From positions 372,001 through 436,000 of the forward strand of contig NZ_CP129994.1 of NCBI RefSeq assembly GCF_030505615.1: a stretch of 64,000 nucleotides of DNA. Direction: 5' to 3'. This document shows, in pieces, positions 57,691 through 64,000 of this stretch (positions are counted from its first letter, which is position 1; each line of letters begins with the position of its first letter). Source of the DNA: Salinibaculum rarum. GTDB lineage: Archaea > Halobacteriota > Halobacteria > Halobacteriales > Haloarculaceae. The position numbers were made by a program, and so were the translations under genes. Below the pieces are notes generated by a model that was not told the DNA's origin, did no database searches, and was given only the letters and a program-made list of their open reading frames with translations.

Positions 57691-58000
57691 CGTCCCCGAG
57701 GCGACTGGCGAGCAGATCAGTGTGCGTCGAGCAGCGATGAGTATGTCGGGCTGAGAACGGCTTCGCGGAAGCGCGCCGATAGTGGGTATCTGATGGTGGC
57801 GTTGGTGGAGAGCGGGCCGCGGCTGGTGTGCTCAGGCGCGGTTCCCGGAGCGGTTCTCGGCATCGAAGGGGGGAGTGCCACGCTGGTCACGGCAGCGGTG
57901 CGTGTAGGGCGGCGAACGACGGTGGTGCAGGGAGGAGTCGGTCGCCGCTGGAGGGGATGACACACACGCGAATCTGAAAGCGAAATTCGGTGAGAAGAGA
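57691..58000. other. Gene-free stretch
   Basis: A minus-strand frame of 82 residues (57717-57965) is rich in P, R and T and lacks the acidic character of neighbours, so it is not called. Nothing else is recognised. Confidence 0.35.
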
Positions 58001-58040
58001 AGAAAGAAAAGAAAGTGTGACCGCTGGGTTAGCGGTCACG
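57993..58040 (-). terminator. Probable terminator of the gene at 58029
   Basis: Minus strand: GTGACCGCTAACCCAGCGGTCAC, a 9-bp stem overlapping the stop codon, then ACTTTCTTTTCTTTCTTCTC. Confidence 0.65.
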
Positions 58041-58214
58041 GTAAATTGCGTTCATGGCGGCGTTTTGGTCGTCGGTGAGGACAAGTTCGACGAATTCTGT
58101 GCGGTTGTCGAACTCGATGCGGGCGGATGCTCTCCCGTGGATGAGGAGAGCGTCGATGATGTCCTCGTTGATTGTGAATCGCCGGACAGTGTCGTGGTTG
58201 TCGATGCTGTTCAC
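58029..58214 (-). CDS. Small acidic protein (61 residues)
   Basis: MNSIDNHDTVRRFTINEDIIDALLIHGRASARIEFDNRTEFVELVLTDDQ... A compact alpha/beta pattern with halophilic composition. A competing frame (58036-58224) is histidine- and arginine-rich shadow. No family recognised. It has its own TATA element and terminator. Confidence 0.7.
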   Translation of the reverse strand: MNSIDNHDTVRRFTINEDIIDALLIHGRASARIEFDNRTEFVELVLTDDQNAAMNAIYRDR

Positions 58215-58232
58215 CTCCGTTCATGATAGTAT

Positions 58233-58248
58233 TACCAACTAACTTTTA
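58233..58248. promoter_or_regulatory. AT-rich promoter element
   Basis: AACTTTTATATAGGTA, an island of AT in very GC-rich sequence. It stands about 27 bases before the ATG at 58214 on the minus strand. It could also act rightward into the structured region 58300-58680. Confidence 0.55.
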
Positions 58249-58299
58249 TATAGGTACTCCCACCCAAACAGAGACTCGACAAGAAAACCGCCCACTGTG

Positions 58300-58680
58300 G
58301 AGAGGGTGCCCTGAAGGGCGGTATCACTCCTTAGTACACCTGGCACGCAGCCCCGCCACGCCGAGGCAGCGCGCCTTCGCGGCCCGGCGGCGCACGGGGC
58401 TGCGCTGAGTGGCACCCACGGTGCGTGGGTGCCCGGTTCGTGAGCGAAAGTTGTGGCGGCGCACGGCAACGGCAGGGCGGTCGGTGGAGTCCCGGTGCGA
58501 CGCCGCCTGTCTGTTCCAAGGAGATGCAGTGCCGATAGCAGTAGTAGTCAGATGGAATCATGCTGGGCCCGCCAACGGCGGTGCAGCGTGAGGGACCCCG
58601 GCAGTGTTGGGGTCGCTCACGCGCTATCGACGTGCGATTTACGCGCGGTTGATCGTCGCGCCCATCGGGCGCGTGATTAA
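58300..58680 (+). ncRNA. Structured RNA block, small variant
   Basis: Long stem GCAGCCCCGCC...GGCGCACGGGGCTGC (58351-58404), perfect hairpin GGCACCCACGGTGCGTGGGTGCC (58411-58433), and a module at 58567-58680 (GCC-AAC-GGC, GCGTGAGGGACCCCGGCAG...GCTCACGC, GCGCGCCCATCGGGCGCGTGATTAAGCGG). It lies 50-60 bases downstream of an AT-rich promoter-like island. Confidence 0.5.
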
Positions 58681-58688
58681 GCGGTGTC

Positions 58689-58719
58689 GAGCGGGGCGGG
58701 GCGGGGCGGGGCGGGGCGT
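58689..58719 (+). repeat. (CGGGG)n tract, possible G-quadruplex
   Basis: Five tandem GGGGC units beside the stop codon of the gene at 58719. Four or more G4 runs separated by single C could form a very stable quadruplex on the plus strand. Confidence 0.7.
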
Positions 58720-59030
58720 TACGCGAACACGCCGAGGGCGTACGTCCCGCCGCGCATCCACGTCGTGAACCGCGTGTCGTGGCTGAACTCGTCAGAAAGC
58801 GCTTCAATCGCATCCCGCTCGCTGCTAATCGACTCGCCTCGATGCGCCGTGAACACGAAGATGACGCGTTCACGCCCGTCTCGGTCGTCCGGGTTCGTCT
58901 CGTGCAACACCTTGCTGACGATGACATCATCGCTCACCGTATCAAGACCAGCAACGAGCATGCTGGCAACTTCTTGCTCGAGGTCGTCGTACAGGTCGGG
59001 AGCGCCGAATGGGGTAACGTTGGATTTCAT
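58719..59030 (-). CDS. Unknown acidic protein
   Basis: 103 residues from ATG 59030 (MKSNVTPFGAPDLYDDLEQEV). DDVIVSKVLHETNPDDRDGRERVIFVFTAHRGESISSERDAIEALSDEFSHDTRFTTWMRGG: an alpha/beta protein with a central VIFVFTAHRGE strand. No family recognised. It follows the gene at 59056 by 25 bases. Confidence 0.72.
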   Translation of the reverse strand: MKSNVTPFGAPDLYDDLEQEVASMLVAGLDTVSDDVIVSKVLHETNPDDRDGRERVIFVFTAHRGESISSERDAIEALSDEFSHDTRFTTWMRGGTYALGVFA

Positions 59031-59055
59031 AGTGAATTGAAGGTTGAAGAGGGGG

Positions 59056-59415
59056 TTAGTCGCGGATGATACGGAATTCGTCGCGGTTCTCTTCGTAGAA
59101 TTCCATCCCGGTCTCGGTGATGAGCACCGTGTCGTCTTCGGCGTACTCCTGCCGAGTTTCAGTGAACCCGGCACGAATAAGCGTGCACACATCCGGGTTA
59201 CGCCCTTCACTGAACATTTCACGTTCAAGTTCGTACATGCGCTCTTTCTGAAGCCCCGGGCGGTCATCGCAACCTGGCTTCTCGGAAGCCACTTCAACCA
59301 TCCTGTAGAACAGTTCACGGTCGTCGAAATCGAGGTCAACCACGTTCCCCGTGACGAGTCGTTCGATGCCTTGTGCAACGCGTTTCACCAGTCCAAGAGA
59401 TTGTTTCACACTCAT
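59056..59415 (-). CDS. Possible winged-helix protein
   Basis: 119 residues from ATG 59415 (MSVKQSLGLVKRVAQGIERL). The C-terminal half (NPDVCTLIRAGFTETRQEYAEDDTVLITETGMEFYEENRDEF) looks like the end of a winged-helix domain: helix, wing, then ITETGMEFYEEN, similar to the endings of phage regulators. This is a weak pattern match. First gene of a two-gene operon. Confidence 0.68.
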   Translation of the reverse strand: MSVKQSLGLVKRVAQGIERLVTGNVVDLDFDDRELFYRMVEVASEKPGCDDRPGLQKERMYELEREMFSEGRNPDVCTLIRAGFTETRQEYAEDDTVLITETGMEFYEENRDEFRIIRD

Positions 59416-59436
59416 TGTTGAACTCCTCAAGGGCGT

Positions 59437-59471
59437 CCGCCGCGCCCTTCGGTTTCCCTAGGGCGCGGCGG
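59437..59471. repeat. Intergenic GC-rich palindrome
   Basis: Arms CCGCCGCGCCCT and AGGGCGCGGCGG, loop TCGGTTTCCCT, 22 bases upstream of the start at 59415. Confidence 0.82.
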
Positions 59472-59523
59472 CGCCGTCGTGTACGTCGAAAGGGGCGCGC
59501 GGCCGCGTGGAGCGCGTAAAGCG

Positions 59524-60385
59524 CAGCCTTAAACCCCTTAGCGTCGCCGCAGCGCGGCGAGCGAGGTCGCACTCCGGTATACCCCGGAAGCCAACGGAAG
59601 TCCGGGGTCGCGGGTGCGACCTCGAGTCCGTCGCATCCGGTACACCCACCGATATGCCGCACGGCCCGATACGCCCCGATAACCCCCGATATACCGCCGC
59701 GGTCGTCGCGTGATACCTCCGGTATACCCCCTTGTGGGGTCGCGGGGGATATCCGCGACGACGCGAGCGGTCGCGGGGGCGCGGGGTCGTGGGTCGGGCG
59801 GTCGTGGTGGGTCGTGGTGCGACGCAACCGTAACGGGGTTTAAGGCTGGACGCCGACCATAAGCCCGGCAGGGCGCACGGCGTGCGCCCGAAGGCCGACC
59901 GGTACACCCCGTGCTCGCGGGTTGAGCGCGGGGTCGTGGTCGGCCCGCCCGGAATGGCCAGGAGTGCGTCAGCGGCACGCGCTCCGGCGGGACGCGGCCG
60001 CGGGCGCCGCTCGCGGTTGCCGGGCTCACTGGTGGTCATGTTGGGACTGCCAGCGGCGGCTCAGCGAATCTCCGATTCGCGCACAGCGCGCGGAGCTTTG
60101 CTCACGCGCGGTTGGTGTTCGTCGCGCCGCCTTGGCGGCGCTGATTAGGCGGGAGCTGGGTGCGGTTATGACGAGGGTTGTGCGACGGATGTCGCAACCA
60201 GCGCGCGACGGCAACGCGCGGTCGGTGTGTGTACGACGAGCTCCGCTCGTCGAATCAGGCGGTAGGTGTTCACGGGTATGCTGTTTCGCCGAAGGCAGAT
60301 CAGCGCGAGGACCTACGGGACCGCAGCGCGCACTGCGCGCGACGGCGACGCGCGGTCGGTGTTCGTCGCGCAGGTTTCCTGCGCG
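59524..60385 (+). ncRNA. Large structured RNA, copy R6, with three modules
   Basis: Closing helix CAGCCTTAAACCCC (59524-59537) with GGGGTTTAAGGCTG (59835-59848), plus inner GCGTCG/CGACGC. Inside: GGTCGCACTCCGGTATACCCCGGAAGCC, five RTAYRCCCC segments and the facing GTCGYGGG row. After it: GACGCCGACCATAAGCCCGGCAGGG, GTGCTCGCGGGTTGAGCGCGGGG, CCCGGAATGGCCAGGAGTGCG, then modules at 60048, 60178 and 60285. Over its first 400 bases it is a close relative of R4, with changes concentrated in stems. Confidence 0.6.
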
Positions 60386-60445
60386 AGATCGTGACGGTAC
60401 GGTAGCGGTTGCGGTGCGGGTCTGGACACGAGTGAGGGCGCGTCC

Positions 60446-60679
60446 TCACTCGTCGTCAGGCTCCCAGTCCTCGGGTGGTTCCCGACGTGGTGGGTCGGTT
60501 GGAGAGACACCCCCTCGAACTCTGCCATCGATGGTTTTCACGTATCCGCACTCGCCCGTACAACTCTCAGTGGAGCAGTCTGCCGGGGTATCCGTGCTGT
60601 TGTGTTTCTGCCGCGTTCCGTCGCACCCTTTAACCGGGCAGGGGCCGAGGTCCGTCGTTCCGTACCAGTCAGCGGACAT
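60446..60679 (-). CDS. Small zinc-binding protein
   Basis: 77 residues. CPVKGCDGTRQKH (about 14-26) and SCTGECGYVKT (about 39-49) form a zinc-binding site of a minimal ribbon type. The C-terminus is P/R/D-rich (PRREPPEDWEPDDE). No family recognised. A damaged inverted copy of this gene and its flanks lies at 60880-61095. Confidence 0.7.
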   Translation of the reverse strand: MSADWYGTTDLGPCPVKGCDGTRQKHNSTDTPADCSTESCTGECGYVKTIDGRVRGGVSPTDPPRREPPEDWEPDDE

Positions 60680-60697
60680 TGTACCTGGTTTCCGAGT

Positions 60698-60897
60698 CGC
60701 TACGGGGAATATCCGTTCCGTCGGTCACTTCTCCATCCAAGAAAGCGCGCGCGAGCAACGCGTGCGCCTCGGTCTGGCGGTGCGGGAGAGAAGTGACCGA
60801 GCGCAGTGCGACACTCGCCAGCCAGCGCGCGGCGGTTGCAGTGCGGGTAGCACTGGAAGGGCGGGTGCGGGACGGTTATCCTCGTAGCGACTCTCCA
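60698..60897. other. Spacer between inverted gene copies
   Basis: GC-rich; contains a GGTCACTTCTCC...GAGAGAAGTGACC hairpin (60733-60800) and the inner arms GAGTCGCTACGGGG (60691) and CTCGTAGCGACTC (60883) of the inverted repeat. Confidence 0.5.
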
Positions 60898-61095
60898 GTG
60901 TACAATGGCGTGTCCGCTGACTGGTCGGACACGCAACCTCGGTTCTCTCCCGGTTGTGCGACGGGCGCGCTCACAACAGCACCCCCGGCAAGGTGCTCCC
61001 TGAGAGATGGCGAGTGCAATACTGAAAACCGCTGATGGCACTGAGGGGGTGTCTCACCTCCCACCACGTCGGGAACCCTCTGGACGGGAGCGGTT
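60898..61095 (+). pseudogene. Damaged inverted copy of the zinc-binding gene at 60446
   Basis: Plus strand VSADWSDTQPRF, RCSLRDGECNTENR, then GGGGGTGTCTC and CCCACCACGTCGGGAACC match successive parts of the minus-strand gene at 60446 (MSADWYGTT, DCSTESCTGECG, the GGVSPTDPPRREP codons) but in different frames. Several indels and the loss of the first CxxxC pair make it a pseudogene. It forms a roughly 200-base imperfect inverted repeat with the intact gene. Confidence 0.65.
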
Positions 61096-61127
61096 GCTGG
61101 TGCGGGACTCATTGGGAATCATGCTGG

Positions 61128-61385
61128 GACTGCCAGCGGCGGTTCAGCGAATCTGTGATTCGCGCACTGCGCGCGACGGCGACGCGCGGTTGGTGTGTGT
61201 CCGACGAGCTCCGCTCGTCGAATCAGGCGGTAGGTGTTCACGGGTATGTTGGTCTCGCCGAAGGCGGCTCAGCGCGAGGACCTGCCGGACCGCAGCGCGC
61301 ACCGACGCGCGACGGCGACGCGCGATCGCGTTGGCGCGCAGGCGCGCCGAACCAACCGGCTCGGGCGCGGCGAGCAAACTGTGCG
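61128..61385 (+). ncRNA. Two hairpin modules in tandem (types A and B)
   Basis: GCC-AGC-GGC, GCGAATC-TGT-GATTCGC, GCGCG-CGACGGCGA-CGCGC and CGACGAGC-TCC-GCTCGTCG (61128-61225), then a type-B module to GGCGAGCAAACT (61255-61385). No closing helix or core precedes them, so they stand without the rest of the RNA. Confidence 0.55.
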
Positions 61386-61496
61386 GTGGTGACTCGGTGA
61401 GCAACACACGCACCTGAAAACAAATGCGTGCCGCGCTCCGCGTCACCCCACCCCTGCCACCCGTTACGTTGAACAGAGACGTGAGAAGCGCCTCGC

Positions 61497-62285
61497 TCAG
61501 GTCATCAGGTTGCGTGCTTCCTGTTCACTGAGTCCCTCGAGGGTGCTGATGGCCTTCGCGGTTGCGTCACGTCGGCCATCCTCTGTCGGTTCGTACTGCG
61601 GGTGAACCTTCCCGAACGTGTCCACCGCGTACACCTCTTCGTGGTCCACGAAGGGGGCAAGTGCGTCTGCGAGCACCTCACGGACGTCATCGTCACGCTC
61701 GATGACCGCCTCAACCACGCGCAGCACTTTCCGGACACTCGGGTCTTCATCGCCGACCTGCTGCTTCACCAGGCCGTTGAGAGCCTTCTGAATCACGATG
61801 ATTTCGCGCTCACTCGGCTCATCGGGAACAGCCGAGTTGTCATCATCGAGGAACGGCCCGAACGTCCGTTCCGTGTCGGAATATCCCGTGAATTCATCAC
61901 TGAGAAACTCCACAACCTCCGGTGCGCATCGAAGGTCAGGACCACAACTCACGTAATCCCACTTGCACTCATTGGGCGCAACGTTCCGCAGAGTGCCGAT
62001 GAACTGTCGCGCTGCCTCCTCGTGGAACTCATCGACGTTCACCCACACGTCTCTCTCATCGCACTCCCACTCGTCTTTGTTCTGCGTAGGCATCCATCGA
62101 ATTTCGTTTGTTTTCTCGAAGTCATCGTGGGTGCGCGGGTGCACCGCCTCACTCCATTTCCCGGCGAGCCCCGCACTCACCACGACATCACCGTTCGTCC
62201 AATACGACTTATCTTCGTACTTCCGCGACTTCGTTTGTTTGACGAACTGCTCACCGAACGCGAAACTGGATTTCGTAACAGGCAT
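61497..62285 (-). CDS. Unknown protein, paralogue of the gene at 49027
   Basis: 262 residues from ATG 62285 (MPVTKSSFAFGEQFVKQTK). Similar to the gene at 49027 along its whole length but without the DnaJ-type zinc insert: IRWMPTQNKDEWEC, ARQFIGTLRNVAPNECKWDYVSCGPDLRCAPEVVEFLSDEF and VYAVDTFGKVHPQYEP match in order. Helical C-terminus. No known function. Isolated between RNA blocks. Confidence 0.74.
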   Translation of the reverse strand: MPVTKSSFAFGEQFVKQTKSRKYEDKSYWTNGDVVVSAGLAGKWSEAVHPRTHDDFEKTNEIRWMPTQNKDEWECDERDVWVNVDEFHEEAARQFIGTLRNVAPNECKWDYVSCGPDLRCAPEVVEFLSDEFTGYSDTERTFGPFLDDDNSAVPDEPSEREIIVIQKALNGLVKQQVGDEDPSVRKVLRVVEAVIERDDDVREVLADALAPFVDHEEVYAVDTFGKVHPQYEPTEDGRRDATAKAISTLEGLSEQEARNLMT

Positions 62286-62429
62286 TGGAATCAACTCACG
62301 CTCACTCGCGCCAACCCGACCTACCCACCGCGGGCGGTCGGCTGTCCCCGCGCCGCTCGCGGCGCGGGAACTCGCTCGACGCGAGTTCACCCCACCTGTT
62401 TGAGGCACTTCCCGAGTAGGGCTATTCGT

Positions 62430-63870
62430 CACGGCGGGGCCGCCGATACACCCCGATATACCCCGGTCACCCCGGACCGGGCCCGATATACCCCGGAAGC
62501 CGACGGAAGTCCGGGGTCGTGGGTCCGGCCTCGGGGCGCGGGGTCGCGGGGTCGTGGCGGCCGCGACGTGATCGTCTGCGTCGACGCAGACGCAGTTGGG
62601 ATCGTGTGGAAGGGACCCGCGCCGCGGGTTGGCGCGGGTAGGGTCCGCCGATGCCGACTGGGTCGGCGTCGTAAGCGGCGAGTCCGAGCATAGTCCGTCG
62701 CGGAGAATCGGGTCGTGAACAGCGCGACTGTCGCCGAGACGCTCGCTGTCAGCGAGCAGCACTCGGCGGCACCAAGCGGTGGAGCGCCGAAAGCCCGATT
62801 AGCGACGCAACGCGCAGGCGAAAGGCAAACAGGCAAGCTCGCTCGCCTGCGGTGTTGTGCGGAGAGGCGAGCGAGCAGTCTGGGGAAACTCGCGGCGACC
62901 GAAAGCCCATACCGGGAAGTGCCGAGTATATTGGGGTTGGCAGACCCCTGGGAAACCTGCGGCGCCGCAACCGGAAGGGGCCCCGCGCTCGCCTGCGGTG
63001 TTGTGCGGAGAGGCGAGCGTGGGGTTAGGTGTCCGTGTGAGGCGTCTCCGCAGAGCAGTGCCCCGTCCGTCACGCGTCCCGCGACGCGGGGTGTCGCGGG
63101 GCGCTGATCGCAACGGAAGTCGCCGCTACCGCGGCGACCGCGCGTGACCCTCGCGGAAGCGCGCGCGGCGCTGCGCAAGAGAGAAGCACTGGAGGAATGC
63201 CCCGGTGACCCCAAATCCGCGAAACCTGCCACTGCTGGCAGGTGCGAGAACCGCGGTCGCGCGGGTTGCGACCGCGGAAGCACAGCAGCCAGGTACGTGA
63301 ACCGGCGGCGCTCGCGGGTTGAGCGCCCCGGAAGGCGTCGAAAGCCCGGTCCGTGGAACGGGGGCGCGGGGTTCGGGTGGGAGCGGTGGAATGCGCCCAG
63401 TCCTGGGTGAGAACCGTCTCTCGGTAGCCGAGGCAACGACCCGTCCGTCAGCCTCGGCTGACGCAACGGAAACCCACCGCCGCGGGTTGGCGGTGGGTCG
63501 TGGCGTAGTCTCGGGAGAGACACGGAAGCGCAAGCGTAGTGCTTCGGCGGAAACGGCGGACTCGCCAGTGAACCGTGGTGACGCGGGTGAGCGCCACCGC
63601 GAACGCAACGACGTCCGTGAGCACCGGCGCTCGCGCGGGTCAGCGCGGTGAGCAAGACTCCTCCGGCTTCCGCCGAATGGAAACGCCGGTGCGGAAAACA
63701 CGCACACCAGTAGGTCGATCCCGGTCTTCGCTCGGCCTGATTCCCCACTTGCCGTTCCTGCGACCCGTTGCGGGGGCGAGTGGTGGTTATGCTGGGACTG
63801 CCAGCGGCGGCTCAGCGAATCTCCGATTCGCGCACTGCGCGCGACGGCGACGCGCGGTCGGTGTATGTTC
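62430..63870 (+). ncRNA. Large GC-rich structured region with a module (divergent RNA block)
   Basis: Starts with several GATATACCCCGG segments facing GGGGTCGTGGG (62450-62565). Contains the perfect hairpin CGTCTGCGTCGACGCAGACG, the hairpins CCGCGCCGCGGGTTGGCGCGG and CACCGCCGCGGGTTGGCGGTGGG, a duplicated stem CGCTCGCCTGCGG...GAGGCGAGCG (62840 and 62988), and a type-A module (63795-63870). A-rich unpaired segments (GAAAGGCAAACAGGCAAG, CGACCGAAAGCCC) are on the plus strand. No closing helix like R1-R6 was found, so the limits are guesses. Confidence 0.42.
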
Positions 63871-63929
63871 GAGAATCTCGTGGTTGTGTGGCGAGGTTCT
63901 CGAGGAAGAACCGGTGAGAGGCGGCTGCG

Positions 63930-64000
63930 TCAGAACAGCGACAGGGACACGTCCTTGTCGTGGAGTTCGTCAGCCGCCTCAAGTGCGTCTGCGACAGCAT
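63930..64000 (-). CDS. C-terminus of an unknown acidic protein (runs off the window)
   Basis: Stop TGA at 63930-63932. The visible C-terminal residues are AVADALEAADELHDKDVSLS followed by LF. The acidic composition fits this frame; the other open frame (63812-64000) is cysteine- and arginine-rich and is rejected. Family unknown. Confidence 0.55.
   Translation of the reverse strand, partial: AVADALEAADELHDKDVSLSLF

Noticed and set aside
57717..57965. Open frame of 82 residues on the minus strand
   Set aside because: P/R/T-rich, no acidic bias, no palindrome or TATA element upstream.
44326..60385. Structured blocks considered as group I or group II introns
   Set aside because: I find no group I P/Q/R/S core and no group II domain V hairpin; the blocks lie between genes, not inside them.
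1..64000. Virion genes, integrase, replication or partition genes
   Set aside because: Looked for capsid, portal, terminase, tyrosine integrase, Orc/Cdc6, polymerase and ParA motifs among all convincing frames; none seen in this window.

Overview
The window looks like part of a large haloarchaeal extrachromosomal element (virus, plasmid or provirus). The proteins are mostly short and acidic, rich in D, E and T and poor in lysine, as in halophilic archaea. The tRNAs are of archaeal type, one with an intron in the anticodon loop. The few plus-strand genes have an archaeal TATA element about 25 bases before an ATG with no leader. A haloarchaeal-type IS607 transposon (TnpA/TnpB) is inserted. I see no capsid, terminase, portal, replication or partition gene here, so virus versus plasmid cannot be decided.

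Layout. From 1 to about 40,000 the sequence has moderate GC and is packed with minus-strand genes in short operons (4-base overlaps are common). The operons are separated by GC-rich palindromes whose arms change from copy to copy while the palindrome is kept. Recognisable products are signal peptidase I (plus strand), RNase HI and a divergent RNase H-like protein, a DNA cytosine-C5 methyltransferase, a HAD-like phosphatase, a bacterial-type CCA-adding enzyme, four tRNAs, an ATP-grasp-like protein, a PAS sensor kinase (plus strand), a DnaJ-type zinc-finger protein, a Bax-inhibitor-like membrane protein and a tandem pair of trypsin-like proteases. Most of the rest are unknown small proteins, many with zinc ribbons.

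From about 40,100 to 64,000 the character changes sharply. GC becomes very high, long stretches carry no convincing gene, and isolated minus-strand genes alternate with highly structured repeated DNA. On the plus strand these blocks read as large RNAs. At least six copies share a long-range closing helix whose sequence changes on both sides (compensatory change), a conserved core with A-rich unpaired segments, and a 3' module of consecutive hairpins present about 18 times. A recurrent internal-loop motif, RTATACC facing GGTCGYGG, fills these blocks. This gene-plus-ornate-RNA alternation is the strongest candidate here for an undescribed system.

How it may work together: the element carries its own tRNAs and a CCA-adding enzyme, which suggests it supports its own translation. 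It also has modification (methyltransferase), RNA/DNA hybrid removal (RNase H), surface or secretion functions (signal peptidase, Tat lipoprotein protease, membrane proteins), and possibly a large investment in structured non-coding RNA.
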